Notes: generated from the sequence alone by a model not told the origin. DNA of 64,000 bases from Parazoarcus communis (GCF_003111665.1 NZ_CP022188.1:1798001-1862000), one strand, 5' to 3'. Counted from the first letter of the stretch, positions 1 to 8,792 are shown. Translations and numbers: made by a program.

Positions 1-538
1 CAGCGAGGCCCGCGCTGGCAAAAACCGATAACGGACTCTCGCCCAGCAGATGACTGAAGCCTCGCACGCTGACACCGGGGGGCAGGGGACGGTCGGCGAT
101 GACGATGTCGAGCCGATGCACGGCAAGCTCTCCGAGCAGGTTCTCCAGCCGGCCTTCGCGGCACACCAGGCGCGGCGCGTTGTCGAGCTGAAGCGCGGGC
201 TCGATCAGCTGATACACGACCGATTTCGGCATGGCGTCCGCGATGCCGATGCGAAATGGCAACGGGATGCTCAGGGATTCGTCGCGCATCAGATCGACGA
301 TCTGGTCTCCGAGCGCAAAGATCTCATCGGCGTGCCCCAGGATGCGTCGCCCGGCATCGGTGAGCTCGAGGCGCCGCCCGACGCGGCGGAACAGGCTGGC
401 GCCCAGGCTGGTTTCCAGGGTCGTGAGCTGGGCGCTGATCGAGTGCGGCGTCAGGTGCAGCAGCCTGGCGGCCTGCGCAATGCTGCCCGCGCGCGCCACG
501 GTCCAGAAGTAGCGCAAATGTTTGTAGTTGAGCGTCAT
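1..538 (-). CDS. LysR-family regulator, NhaR-like (3' end cut by the window edge)
   Basis: Reading the minus strand from the ATG at 538 gives a protein starting MTLNYKHLRYFWTVARAGSI, a LysR winged helix-turn-helix (about residues 4-62). It is followed by the beginning of a substrate-binding domain. The N-terminus, with YKHLRYFW and later LTPHSISAQL, resembles the NhaR subgroup, which in enterobacteria senses sodium or alkaline stress. The gene continues past position 1, so only about 179 residues are visible and the effector domain cannot be judged. It is transcribed away from the TerB-like gene at 719; the gap of about 180 bases should hold both promoters. LysR membership is clear; the NhaR assignment rests on remembered similarity and the target genes are unknown. 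Confidence 0.8.
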   Translation of the reverse strand, partial: MTLNYKHLRYFWTVARAGSIAQAARLLHLTPHSISAQLTTLETSLGASLFRRVGRRLELTDAGRRILGHADEIFALGDQIVDLMRDESLSIPLPFRIGIADAMPKSVVYQLIEPALQLDNAPRLVCREGRLENLLGELAVHRLDIVIADRPLPPGVSVRGFSHLLGESPLSVFASAGLA

Positions 539-718
539 CGTGCGAATACATCCAAAAAATCGATGGCAGACGTCAATATATTCGACTTTATCGTGCGTTG
601 CCCATCGCCTATCTTGATTACGTAGTCAGCGCATTTCGCCTGACCGTCGATGGGCCCGCAGCGCTCGGCAGCAATCGCAGCCGACTGCGTGGCCCAATTC
701 GATCATGGAGAAACAGAC

Positions 719-1138
719 ATGCGTCAATATGCAACCGATAGCACCCAGGCCGCCGCCCGTATCCTGGCCCTCACCATCCTGGCCGATGGTGGCCTGGATC
801 AGGCAGAGCTGAATTCCGTCACCCGCTCGGAGGCCGCCAGACGGCTGCAGATCGCCGAGGCGGATTTCGAGCAGGTGTTGCAGGAATATTGCCAGGACCT
901 GCTGCAGGGCGCCGACTATCTGGACGGCATCGCCTTGCGCCTGGCACCAGAGGTGCTGCGCGGACTGCTTGATGAAATTCGCGACCCGGCGTTCCAGCAG
1001 CTGATCCTGCGCACGATGCACGACATCGTCGAAGCGGACGGCATCAGTACGGAAGAAGAGGTCGCCCTGCTGTCGCAAACTGCAGCGGCATGGTCCGTCT
1101 CCGCTGCCAGGCCGGTGTCGGGCAGTCGAGGCGCATGA
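719..1138 (+). CDS. TerB-like (tellurite-resistance-fold) small protein
   Basis: A 139-residue acidic, helical protein. The stretch ILADGGLDQAEL near the N-terminus and IVEADGISTEEE near the C-terminus look like the two repeated acidic loops of the TerB fold, a metal-binding-type helical domain found in many stress proteins. The ATG at 719 is preceded by GGAG at 707-710, a good ribosome-binding site. The last 20 residues are rich in Ala, Ser and Gly and do not look like part of the fold. There is no signal peptide or membrane segment. No other ter genes are nearby, so a role in tellurite resistance should not be assumed; a cytoplasmic stress-related function is possible. Confidence 0.6.
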   Translation: MRQYATDSTQAAARILALTILADGGLDQAELNSVTRSEAARRLQIAEADFEQVLQEYCQDLLQGADYLDGIALRLAPEVLRGLLDEIRDPAFQQLILRTMHDIVEADGISTEEEVALLSQTAAAWSVSAARPVSGSRGA

Positions 1139-1180
1139 CGACGATGGTGCGCCGAATGCCTGCCGGCGCCCCGGCGCCTG

Positions 1181-2239
1181 TCAGCCGGTGATGCGCAGGA
1201 AGACCTTGTACAGCGATGGGGCGCCGACCGTGAGCACCATGACCCGCAAGGCATGGCACACGGTCACCATCGGCACGCCGAGGTGCAGTACCTTTGCGGT
1301 GATGCACATCTCCGCCACGCCACCCGGTGCAGCAGACAGCACCAGGGTGGCAAACGGGGTGTCCGACACGCTGGTGGCAACGTAGGCGAGCACGCAGCCA
1401 AGGGCGACGGCGAACAGCGCGGAAAGGGTGGCGACCGCCAGAAAATGCGGTGTTGCACGAAAGAACGAGGGGGAGAAGCGGCAACCCAGCGCGCAGCCAA
1501 TCAGCAGTTGGCCGCCGTTGATCACCCACCAGGGCAGCGCCGACAGGCTGATGCCGAGTGCGGTCACCAGCCCCACCCCGATCAGCGGCCCCAGCACCCA
1601 TGCATTGCCGATGCGCAGCGCTGTCAGCAGGCCCACCCCGCACAGGCTGGCCCCGACCAGCGCAGGCAGTTGTTCCGGCAGCACCGCGGTCGACAGCGGC
1701 GTGTACAGGTCGGAGCCGTGTGCGCCGAACCAGCTCAGGCCGAACGGCACCACGGCCACCACCACCATCACCCGCAGGGCGTGGGCGGCGGCGATGCGGT
1801 CGATGGCGCCGCCGAAGCGTTCGGCGACCACCGCCATTTCGGAGGCGCCGCCGGGCAGCGACGCAAAGAAGGCCGTGGGCTTGTCCACCGCTGCCAGGCG
1901 GGCGGTGAGCAGGGCACACAGCAGACCTACCACCAGCGCGCCCCCCGAGATGATGGTGACCAGCAACAGGTTGTCGAGCAGCAGGCGGATGACCTCCGGG
2001 GTGAAGTACAGCCCGAGCGCGGTGCCAATGGCCCACTGGCCCGCGTGCCGTCCGCCCGGTGGCCCTTGCAGCGGGGCGCCGAGAATGCGCAGCAGCGCGA
2101 TCGCGAACAGCGGCCCGATCATCCACGGCAGGGGGCTATGAACGGCCTGTGCGGCGGCGCCGGCGGCGGTGGCGAGGACCAGCGTCAGACAGATGAGGGC
2201 AGGCGCGCGGAGATGGCCGGCGAGCGGACGTTGAGCCAT
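1181..2239 (-). CDS. AbrB-family integral membrane protein
   Basis: A 352-residue, very hydrophobic protein with about ten predicted membrane segments. It contains two similar halves: both carry the pattern LPGGASEMA / APGGVAEMC, followed by HALRVM. This internal duplication is the signature of the membrane AbrB family (PF05145), often misnamed ammonia monooxygenase or AbrB regulator. The start MAQRP at 2239 lies close to a run of hydrophobic residues that would be the first membrane helix. The family's function is not firmly established; it may be a transporter. It lies downstream of the solute-binding protein gene on the same strand with a 27-base gap, so the two may be co-transcribed. Confidence 0.75.
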   Translation of the reverse strand: MAQRPLAGHLRAPALICLTLVLATAAGAAAQAVHSPLPWMIGPLFAIALLRILGAPLQGPPGGRHAGQWAIGTALGLYFTPEVIRLLLDNLLLVTIISGGALVVGLLCALLTARLAAVDKPTAFFASLPGGASEMAVVAERFGGAIDRIAAAHALRVMVVVAVVPFGLSWFGAHGSDLYTPLSTAVLPEQLPALVGASLCGVGLLTALRIGNAWVLGPLIGVGLVTALGISLSALPWWVINGGQLLIGCALGCRFSPSFFRATPHFLAVATLSALFAVALGCVLAYVATSVSDTPFATLVLSAAPGGVAEMCITAKVLHLGVPMVTVCHALRVMVLTVGAPSLYKVFLRITG

Positions 2240-2266
2240 GGAATGATTTCGGTTCGATGCGGTGCT

Positions 2267-3358
2267 TCACGGCTGTGGCGCGATGGTGTCGCGCCACTGG
2301 ATCAGGAAGTCACGGCCCTTGAGTTGGTCTAGGTAGGTGAGCAGGCCGGCACCGATGCGAATCGGGCGGAAGGCGCTGCCGAGCTCCCTGTTGAGGTTGT
2401 CTGCGGCTTCGTCGGCGGGTACGTCGGTGCGCACCGAGTAGAATCCGGGGCTGCGCGACAGCAAGCGCTGGCCGCGCATCGACAGCAGGTAGTCGAGCCA
2501 CAGGCGCGCCGCATTCGGATGCTTCGCCTGGCGCGAGATGAAGGCCACGCGGCTCATTACCAGGGTGTAGTCGCTCGGCAGCACCACCCCCAGTCTCGGG
2601 TCCTGTTCCGCGCGGAGCTGGGCATAGGAGCCGAGCAGGTTGTAACCCAGCGTGGCCTGGCCTGCCGCGATGCGGTCGAGCATGTCCGCGGTCGAGGGTT
2701 CGGTCTGCACGCCGAGGCGTCCGAACGCTTCGGCGAGGCGCCAGAACACGACCGGATTGGCGAGCACGTCCTGACTGTGGAGCAGAAAGCCGAGGCCCGA
2801 GCGTGCAGGGTCGTAGGTAATCAGCTTGCCCCGCAACTGCGCCGGGGCGCGGGCCAGCAGGCGCAGCAGCTCCGCATGACTGCGGGGCACATCGTCGGCA
2901 TGCATGAGCTCGCGGTTGTACACCATGGCGACCGGCTCGAGGCTGGTGCCGAAGGCTTCGTCCTTCCACACCGCCCACTTCGGCAGCGCCGCAGTCTCGT
3001 CGGAATGGTAGACCTGAGCATAGCCGTCGTTGACCAGCTTCACCTGCAGGTCCATGGCCGAACTCCACACCAGATCGGCACCCCCGCCTGTCCTGGCCTC
3101 GGATACAAACTGGCGGTAGAGATCGGTGGAGCTCATGTCGCGATAGTCGACGCGGACATCGGGGTAGAGCTTGCCGAAGTCCTCGATCAGGGGCCGGGCG
3201 ACGCTGATGTCGGTGGCGGCGTAGATCACCACAACGCCTTCGCGCCTTGCTGCAGCCTCGATGTCGGACGTGGTTGCGGCGAGCGTCGTCTGCGCTGCAC
3301 CGAACAATGCGCATGCGAGGAGCAGCAGCCGGGTCAGGGCGGGTGGCAGTCGAATCAC
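2267..3358 (-). CDS. Periplasmic solute-binding protein, family 1 (FbpA/PgtC-like), without an ABC permease
   Basis: The GTG at 3358 is preceded on the minus strand by a strong GGAGGAA ribosome-binding site, so it is preferred to upstream ATGs. The resulting 363-residue protein starts with a signal peptide (Leu-rich core ending near TTLAAT). The mature part has GVVVIYAATD and DLVWSSAMD, typical of iron- or anion-binding proteins of the FbpA group. No permease or ATPase gene is nearby. It is divergent from tctDE, like the arrangement of PgtC, which works with a sensor kinase. A motif shared with the tctC upstream region lies at 3431-3447, suggesting TctD control. A role as ligand-binding co-sensor for TctE is inferred, not shown. 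Confidence 0.75.
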   Translation of the reverse strand: MIRLPPALTRLLLLACALFGAAQTTLAATTSDIEAAARREGVVVIYAATDISVARPLIEDFGKLYPDVRVDYRDMSSTDLYRQFVSEARTGGGADLVWSSAMDLQVKLVNDGYAQVYHSDETAALPKWAVWKDEAFGTSLEPVAMVYNRELMHADDVPRSHAELLRLLARAPAQLRGKLITYDPARSGLGFLLHSQDVLANPVVFWRLAEAFGRLGVQTEPSTADMLDRIAAGQATLGYNLLGSYAQLRAEQDPRLGVVLPSDYTLVMSRVAFISRQAKHPNAARLWLDYLLSMRGQRLLSRSPGFYSVRTDVPADEAADNLNRELGSAFRPIRIGAGLLTYLDQLKGRDFLIQWRDTIAPQP

Positions 3359-3430
3359 GAGCTTCCTCCTGTTTTCATGGGCGAAGCTTTGCACGAAATA
3401 TTTTTTCCGGCAGGATAATCGGCCATCAAC

Positions 3431-3447
3431 CTTTCGATCCACTTTCA
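3431..3447. promoter_or_regulatory. Candidate TctD binding site (copy 1)
   Basis: CTTTCGATCCACTTTCA has two CTTTC cores 11 bases apart, one helical turn, as usual for OmpR-family sites. It matches 15 of 17 bases of a sequence upstream of tctC (8768-8784). In both cases the motif has the same orientation and lies 73-86 bases upstream of the start codon of a binding-protein gene. It also abuts the tctD start, so autoregulation is possible. Confidence 0.5.
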
Positions 3448-3452
3448 TTACC

Positions 3453-4130
3453 ATGCGTCTGCTTCTCGTTGAAGATCATGCGGACCTGGCCGAGTGGGTG
3501 TCGAAGGCCCTGATTCAGGCCGGTTACGCGGTCGACGTGATGACCCGCGGCGACCATGCCGACCATGCGCTGGTGACGCAGCCCTACGATGCGGTCATCC
3601 TCGACCTGTCGCTGCCCGGCCTGGATGGCCTTGAGGTGCTGCGGCGGATGCGCGAGCGCGAGGCGACCGCGCAGATCCCGGTGCTGGTGCTGACCGCACG
3701 CAGCAGCACCGAGGACAAGGTGCGTGGCCTCAACCTCGGGGCGGACGATTACCTGCCCAAGCCCTTCGACCTTTCGGAGCTCGAGGCCCGCATCAAGGCC
3801 TTGTTGCGACGTGCGGGCAACCTGGTGCCGACCGTGCGCATCGGCAGGCTTGAGTTCGACGTCACCTCCCGCCTTGCGAGTGTGGAGCGCAAGCCGCTGG
3901 CCCTGACGCCGCGCGAACTGGCGGTGCTTGAAGTGCTGATATCGCGCCAGGGGCGGCCGGTCGCGCGCGAAACCCTGTTCGAAAAGATCTTCGCCTTCGA
4001 CGAGGAGGCGCGCGCCGAAGCGATCGAGATCTATGTTCACCGCTTGCGCAAGAAGCTTGAAGGCTCCGGTGCGGTGGTGACCACGCTGCGCGGTCTGGGT
4101 TACCTGATCGATGAAGCCGTCGAGGACTGA
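3453..4130 (+). CDS. tctD: OmpR-family response regulator TctD
   Basis: A 225-residue regulator. The receiver domain (residues 1-115) has the acidic pair E7-D8, the phospho-acceptor D51 (in AVILDLSLPG) and the conserved K in LPKPF. The C-terminal winged helix (about 125-222) contains LTPRELAVLEVL and the typical ending GLGYLI. The ATG at 3453 is chosen because it starts exactly at the receiver domain (MRLLLVEDH). It precedes tctE by six bases. TctD and TctE homologues control tripartite tricarboxylate transporters, and tctCBA lies just downstream in opposite orientation, so this assignment is well supported by context. Confidence 0.88.
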   Translation: MRLLLVEDHADLAEWVSKALIQAGYAVDVMTRGDHADHALVTQPYDAVILDLSLPGLDGLEVLRRMREREATAQIPVLVLTARSSTEDKVRGLNLGADDYLPKPFDLSELEARIKALLRRAGNLVPTVRIGRLEFDVTSRLASVERKPLALTPRELAVLEVLISRQGRPVARETLFEKIFAFDEEARAEAIEIYVHRLRKKLEGSGAVVTTLRGLGYLIDEAVED

Positions 4131-4136
4131 CGCACC

Positions 4137-5543
4137 GTGGCGGTAAAGCGCAGCGTCAGCCTGCGGCGACGGGTTGCGGTCTGGTTGCTGCCCTCGCTGC
4201 TCGTGCTGCTGCTCATCAATGCCGTGCTCTCCTATCTGGGCGCGCTCGCTGCGGTCAATCGCGCCTACGACCGCTCGCTGACGGCCTCGATCCAGTCGAT
4301 CGCCGAGCAGGTGCATTCGCTGGAGGGCACGATCTCGGTGAATGTCCCGTATTCGGCGTTCGAGGTGTTCGACGAGGGCATGCAGGAGCGCATCTTCTAT
4401 GCGGTGCTCGGCCCCAACGGCAGCCTGGTGACCGGTTACGACGATCTCGTGCCGCCCGACGGTCTGGTCGACGACGGTCCGCTGCGCATCGTCGACAGTC
4501 AATACCGCGGCGAGGGCGTGCGCGTCGGTGCCATCAAGAAGCGCCTGTACGACCCCGCCCTCGAGGGCGGCGATGCAGCAACAATCGTCTTTGCCGAAAC
4601 GACCGAATCCCGCGTGACCCTGGCGCGGGAGCTGTTCTTCGACAGCCTGCGCCGTCAGTTGCTGCTGGTGGTGCTGGGCGCGGTGGTGCTGGTGTTCGTG
4701 ATGACCTCTGCGTTCAGGCCGCTGCTCGAATTGCGCGAAGCCATTCGCCGGCGGGACGAAGAGGATCTGACGCCAATCGTGGCTGACGGGGCGCCGAGCG
4801 AGGTGCGGCCCCTGATCGACGCCATCAATCACCACACCGAGCGCCTGTCGGGCATGCTCGCCGCGCGCCGGCGCTTTCTCGCCGATGCCGCGCACCAGAT
4901 CCGCACGCCGCTGGCCGTGCTCAGCACCCAGGCCGAGTATGGTCTGCGCCTGGACGACCTGACCGAGATTCGCCATGCCTTCAAGAGTCAGCTCGGTACC
5001 ATTCGCAGCACCCGCCGGATGGCGGACCAGATGCTGGCGCTGTCGCACGCCGAGTCGGTGGATCGCTCGGTCGAGGGGCTGCAGGCGGTGGATGTCAGCC
5101 GGCTTGCGCGGGAGGTGGCTGGCGAGCTGGTGCCCGTGGCGCTGCGCAAGCGCATCGACCTCGCCTTCGAGGACGGTGGCGAAGCCATGGTCGCCGGCAA
5201 CCTGCAGATGTTGCGCGAGCTGGCCGCGAATCTGCTCGATAACGCGATTCGCTACAGCCCCCCCGATACCCAGGTGGTGATTGCCACCGGGGTCACGCCT
5301 GACCGCGTGGCACTGTGCGTCAGTGATCAGGGACCGGGGATTCCGCCTGCGGAGCGGGGCAAGGTGTTCCAGCGTTTCTACCGCATTCTTGGGCAGGACA
5401 AGGCGCCGGGCAGTGGCCTGGGGCTCGCGATCGTGCGCGAAATCGTCCTTGCGCATGGCGGCAGCATCACCCTCGACGCAGGAGCCGATGGCCGTGGCCT
5501 GATGGTGCTGGTGGAGTTCCCGCGCGCGCAGTCAGCGGCCTGA
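4137..5543 (+). CDS. tctE: Sensor histidine kinase TctE
   Basis: A 468-residue kinase beginning with GTG. A first membrane helix (about 13-36) and a second (about 174-192) flank a periplasmic sensor of about 135 residues of the TctE N-terminal type. A short linker leads to the phospho-accepting His253 in ADAAHQIRTPLAVL. The ATPase domain follows, with LLDNAIRYS (N box), VSDQGPGIP (G1) and GSGLGLAIV (G2). It should phosphorylate TctD in response to an external carboxylate, perhaps presented by the binding protein at 2267-3358. The gene ends just before a bidirectional terminator shared with tctA. Confidence 0.88.
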   Translation: MAVKRSVSLRRRVAVWLLPSLLVLLLINAVLSYLGALAAVNRAYDRSLTASIQSIAEQVHSLEGTISVNVPYSAFEVFDEGMQERIFYAVLGPNGSLVTGYDDLVPPDGLVDDGPLRIVDSQYRGEGVRVGAIKKRLYDPALEGGDAATIVFAETTESRVTLARELFFDSLRRQLLLVVLGAVVLVFVMTSAFRPLLELREAIRRRDEEDLTPIVADGAPSEVRPLIDAINHHTERLSGMLAARRRFLADAAHQIRTPLAVLSTQAEYGLRLDDLTEIRHAFKSQLGTIRSTRRMADQMLALSHAESVDRSVEGLQAVDVSRLAREVAGELVPVALRKRIDLAFEDGGEAMVAGNLQMLRELAANLLDNAIRYSPPDTQVVIATGVTPDRVALCVSDQGPGIPPAERGKVFQRFYRILGQDKAPGSGLGLAIVREIVLAHGGSITLDAGADGRGLMVLVEFPRAQSAA

Positions 5544-5557
5544 GCGCGGGCAAAAAA

Positions 5558-5577
5558 ATCGGGGCGCCGAAGCGCCC
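5558..5577. terminator. Bidirectional terminator between tctE and tctA
   Basis: A perfect 8-bp GC stem (CGGGGCGC / GCGCCCCG) with a CGAA tetraloop. It is followed by a run of A and T tracts on both sides, so it can end transcription from tctE and from the oppositely oriented tctCBA. Confidence 0.85.
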
Positions 5578-5657
5578 CGAAAAAAGGATATGTCGCGAAT
5601 TTGGACACGACACATCGTTGCAGGCCTGACGGGGAGGAGGTCCGCCAGGCCCTTGAA

Positions 5658-7166
5658 CTACGCGGCAGCCTGCGGGTTGCGGCGTGCATCGATCGCCTTG
5701 GCCAGACGGGGGCCGACGAGCATCGCGATTGCGGCCACCCACAGACCGATCGAGATCGGGCTCGAGACCAGGATGTCGAGCTCGCCATTGCTGATCGACA
5801 GCGCCCGGCGCAGGTTCTGCTCCATCATGTCGCCGAGCACGAAGCCGAGGATGAAGGGCGCCATCGGGAAGTTCATCGCCCGCAGCAGGAAGCCGAAGCC
5901 GCCCAGCAGGGTGCCGACGATGAGGTCGAAGGTGGTGCCATGCACCGCATACACGCCGACCATCGACACTGCAGCAACGCCGGGTACCAGGACCCAGTTC
6001 GGGATCTGCAGGAACTTCACGAACAGCTTTACCAGCGGGATGTTCATCAGCACCAGCATCACGCTGCAGATGGCGAGCGAGGCGATCAGGCCCCACACGA
6101 TCACCGGCTGGTCCTGGAACAGGGTCGGGCCCGGCGTGATGTTGTACAGCGTGAGTGCGCCGATCATCACCGCGGTGGTGCCCGAGCCGGGCACGCCCAG
6201 GGTCAGCATCGGGATCAGCGAACCGTAGGCCGAGGCATTGTTCGCCGCTTCCGGCGCAGCCACGCCGCGGACGTCGCCTTCGCCAAAGCTGTGATCCTTG
6301 CCGGCCATGCGACGCTCCATCGAGTAGGTCATCGCGGATGCGATCGAGGCGCCCGCGCCGGGCAGCACGCCAACGAAGAAACCCACCACCGATGAACGCA
6401 GGATGGTCCACTTGGCACGCATGAATTCCTGCGTGTTGAACATCGTGCGCCCGGTCACCTCGACCGGCTGCACGCCGCCATGATGGCTTTGCAGCATCAG
6501 CATCAGTTCGCTGACCGCAAACAGGCCGATCACGACCACGATGAAGGGAATGCCGTCCGACAGATGGAGCAGATCGAAGGTGTAGCGATAGACGCCGCTG
6601 TTGGCGTCAATACCCACGCATGACAGCATCAGGCCGATCAGCACGCCGACCATGGCCTTGAGCAGCGAGTCGCCCACCAGGCCGCCGAGGCAGGACAGGG
6701 CCAGCACCATCAGCGCGAAATACTCCGCGGGTCCGAACGCCAGCGCCCAGTTGGCGAGCAGCGGGGCGAAGGCGACGATGCCGAAGGTGGCGATGATGGC
6801 GCCGGTGAACGAGGCGACGGCCGAGATCGACAGCGCCGGTCCGGCCAGTCCCATCTTGGCCATCGGATAGCCGTCGAGCGTGGTCATGACCGCGCCGGCA
6901 TCACCCGGTACGTTGATCAGGATGGCCGAGATGCGGCCGCCGAACTCGCAGCCCGAATACACTGCGGCGAGCAGGATCAGCGCCGACTCGGGCGGCAGTT
7001 TCATGGCGTAGGCGATGGGCAGCAGGATGGCGACCCCGTTGATCGGCCCCAGTCCCGGCAGCATGCCGATGATCGTGCCCAGAAAGGCGCCGATCAGGCA
7101 GATCAGGAGATTGGTCGGGGTCCCGGCGACGGCGAAGCCGTCAAGCAGATGTGAAATGACTTCCAT
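5658..7166 (-). CDS. tctA: Tripartite tricarboxylate transporter, large permease TctA
   Basis: A 502-residue membrane protein with about twelve hydrophobic segments. The TctA signatures are visible: GMLPGLGPINGVAILLP near residues 38-54 and GVLPGAGASIASAMTYS near 268-284. The length is normal for the family. It forms the main channel for tricarboxylate or related carboxylate uptake driven by an ion gradient, together with TctB and the binding protein TctC. The start overlaps no other gene and follows tctB by 3 bases, so tctB and tctA are translated as a pair. Confidence 0.93.
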   Translation of the reverse strand: MEVISHLLDGFAVAGTPTNLLICLIGAFLGTIIGMLPGLGPINGVAILLPIAYAMKLPPESALILLAAVYSGCEFGGRISAILINVPGDAGAVMTTLDGYPMAKMGLAGPALSISAVASFTGAIIATFGIVAFAPLLANWALAFGPAEYFALMVLALSCLGGLVGDSLLKAMVGVLIGLMLSCVGIDANSGVYRYTFDLLHLSDGIPFIVVVIGLFAVSELMLMLQSHHGGVQPVEVTGRTMFNTQEFMRAKWTILRSSVVGFFVGVLPGAGASIASAMTYSMERRMAGKDHSFGEGDVRGVAAPEAANNASAYGSLIPMLTLGVPGSGTTAVMIGALTLYNITPGPTLFQDQPVIVWGLIASLAICSVMLVLMNIPLVKLFVKFLQIPNWVLVPGVAAVSMVGVYAVHGTTFDLIVGTLLGGFGFLLRAMNFPMAPFILGFVLGDMMEQNLRRALSISNGELDILVSSPISIGLWVAAIAMLVGPRLAKAIDARRNPQAAA

Positions 7167-7169
7167 GAC

Positions 7170-7613
7170 TTACCCCAGTAGTGGCTTGAGCCAGAGGCCC
7201 GTCGGCAATACGACGTCCAGCAGCCGGTCGAAGATCAGGAACAGCGATACGCCGAGCCCGGCGCCCGCGATCAGCGACTGCTTCCAGGTGCCGCCGAAAA
7301 AGCGTGCCAGCGGAATGCTCATGAGCGCGGTGGAAATGACGAAGCCCAGCTTGTCGAACAGGAATGCGTAGGCCAGGATCACTGCAAACATGCCGCCAAC
7401 GCGCACCAGCGTGGGCGATGGCGCCCATTCGGTGGCGGGGCGCTTGCTCAGCATCAGGCCGAGCGAGCACACGCCCAGCAGGGCGAAGACCAGCAGCGGG
7501 AAGGCACGGGGGCCCACCGGTTCATACGAGATCGGGGCCTTGAGGTCCCAACCGGAATAGATGCCGCCTGCAGAGAGCAGGAGCAGAAAAACGCCGAAAA
7601 TGCGTTCGCTCAT
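7170..7613 (-). CDS. tctB: Tripartite tricarboxylate transporter, small permease TctB
   Basis: A 147-residue protein with four hydrophobic segments (about 5-22, 37-55, 72-90 and 110-140), the expected size and topology for TctB. The GPRAFPLLVF stretch near residue 33 is typical of this family. It sits between tctC and tctA on the minus strand; a stem-loop at 7655-7676 separates it from tctC. Sequence conservation of TctB is low, so the name rests on size, topology and position. Confidence 0.88.
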   Translation of the reverse strand: MSERIFGVFLLLLSAGGIYSGWDLKAPISYEPVGPRAFPLLVFALLGVCSLGLMLSKRPATEWAPSPTLVRVGGMFAVILAYAFLFDKLGFVISTALMSIPLARFFGGTWKQSLIAGAGLGVSLFLIFDRLLDVVLPTGLWLKPLLG

Positions 7614-7654
7614 GGTGTCCTCCAGTCGCGTGAAATGGGCCCGTGTACAGTCGC

Positions 7655-7676
7655 GGGCACCGCCGTGGCGGTACCC
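7655..7676 (-). terminator. Intercistronic hairpin between tctC and tctB
   Basis: GGGCACCGCC pairs with GGCGGTACCC with one mismatch. It lies in the 98-base gap after tctC and before tctB. It has no T run, so it more likely works as an attenuator or mRNA stabiliser that raises binding-protein levels relative to the permease. Confidence 0.45.
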
Positions 7677-7711
7677 GTCTGCTCAGCACACCGGAACCGG
7701 TACAGAGATGC

Positions 7712-8683
7712 TCACTGCGCGACCATCCCGAACTCCTTGGCGAGTTCGGCGTAGTGCTTGACGCGTTCCTTCACGTAGGCGTCGAGCTTGGCGCCGGTGA
7801 GGTTGAGCGGGAACAGACCCTGGGTTTCACGCAGCTTGGCGAACTCGGGGGAGGCGAGCATCTTGTCGAAAGTGCCAACCCACCACTTGTAGTCGGCGTC
7901 GGAGACCTTCGGGCCCATGTAGTAGCCGCGGATGATCGGCCACTCGACGTCGTAACCCTGCTCCTTGGCCGTGGCCACGCCGCTCAGCTCGCCCGGCAGA
8001 CGGTCTGCGGCCAGCACGCCCAGCACACGGATGCGCCCGCCCTTCATTTGCGCTGCCACTTCCGAAGCGTCGCCCGAATACACCTGGACGTGACCGCCCT
8101 GCAGCGCGGTCATGGCCTCGCCGCCGCCCTCGAAGGCAACGTAACGCATGGTCTTGAAGTCGATGCCGGCCGCTTTGGCGACCAGCGCGGACTTCATCCA
8201 GTCCTGGCTGCCGACCGAACCACCGGCACCGAACACGACCTTGCTCGGGTCGGCCTTGATCGCGGCCATCAGTTCCTTGAGGTTGGTGAAGGGCGAGTCG
8301 GCACGAACGATGATGGCGCCGTAGTCGGCACCGGCCGAACCGAGCCACTTCACGTCGTCGACGCTGTAGCGGCCGAACTTGCCGATGGCCAGGTTGAGCA
8401 GCGAGCCACCGGAGAAGGCCACGATGGTGCCGCCTTCATCGGGACGCTGTGCGATCACGGTGTTGTAGGCAACTGCGCCGATACCACCCGGCATGTAGGT
8501 CACGCGCATCGGGGCATCGATGAACTTGCCGTTCTGCAGGCCACCCTGCACGAGCTTGCAGGTCAGGTCGAAACCGCCGCCGGGCTTGGCGGGCGCGATG
8601 CACTCGGGCTTCTCCGGCGCGGCGGCGTGGGCGCTGCCCAGGGCAAGGGTGGCAGCAATGGCAATAAGGGTCTTGTTCAACAT
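7712..8683 (-). CDS. tctC: Tripartite tricarboxylate transporter, periplasmic binding protein TctC
   Basis: A 323-residue protein of the Bug/TctC family. It has an N-terminal signal peptide (MLNKTLIAIAATLALGSAHA, cleavage after AHA), then the KPGGGFD loop common in this family and MPGGIGAVAYN. A ribosome-binding GGAGGA lies directly upstream of the ATG at 8683. It captures a carboxylate in the periplasm for TctAB. The candidate TctD site lies 81-100 bases upstream. The exact ligand (citrate, tricarballylate, phthalate, benzoate and others are known for the family) cannot be read from the sequence. Confidence 0.92.
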   Translation of the reverse strand: MLNKTLIAIAATLALGSAHAAAPEKPECIAPAKPGGGFDLTCKLVQGGLQNGKFIDAPMRVTYMPGGIGAVAYNTVIAQRPDEGGTIVAFSGGSLLNLAIGKFGRYSVDDVKWLGSAGADYGAIIVRADSPFTNLKELMAAIKADPSKVVFGAGGSVGSQDWMKSALVAKAAGIDFKTMRYVAFEGGGEAMTALQGGHVQVYSGDASEVAAQMKGGRIRVLGVLAADRLPGELSGVATAKEQGYDVEWPIIRGYYMGPKVSDADYKWWVGTFDKMLASPEFAKLRETQGLFPLNLTGAKLDAYVKERVKHYAELAKEFGMVAQ

Positions 8684-8763
8684 CTCGGGTCTCCTCCGTT
8701 ATGTAATCTCATCCAGCCGTCGCGCAAAGGGCGCTGACGACGCGTGACGGAAGATACGAGGCA

Positions 8764-8792
8764 CTGCTTTCGATCTGCTTTCAGTCTGAAAG
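8764..8792. promoter_or_regulatory. Candidate TctD binding site (copy 2) upstream of tctC
   Basis: Two tandem 11-base units, CTGCTTTCGAT and CTGCTTTCAGT (8764-8785), are followed by CTGAAAG, so that CTTTCA-GTC-TGAAAG also forms a dyad. The core matches the site at 3431-3447 at 15 of 17 bases. Spacing of one helical turn fits an OmpR-family regulator, and TctD is the only such regulator seen here. Confidence 0.5.

Noticed and set aside
50..625. A plus-strand frame of 191 codons at the left edge
   Set aside because: It is antisense to the LysR-type gene, whose helix-turn-helix is clear on the minus strand.
3426..5456. A 676-codon open frame on the minus strand across tctDE
   Set aside because: Antisense shadow of tctD and tctE; composition is biased and no family is recognisable.
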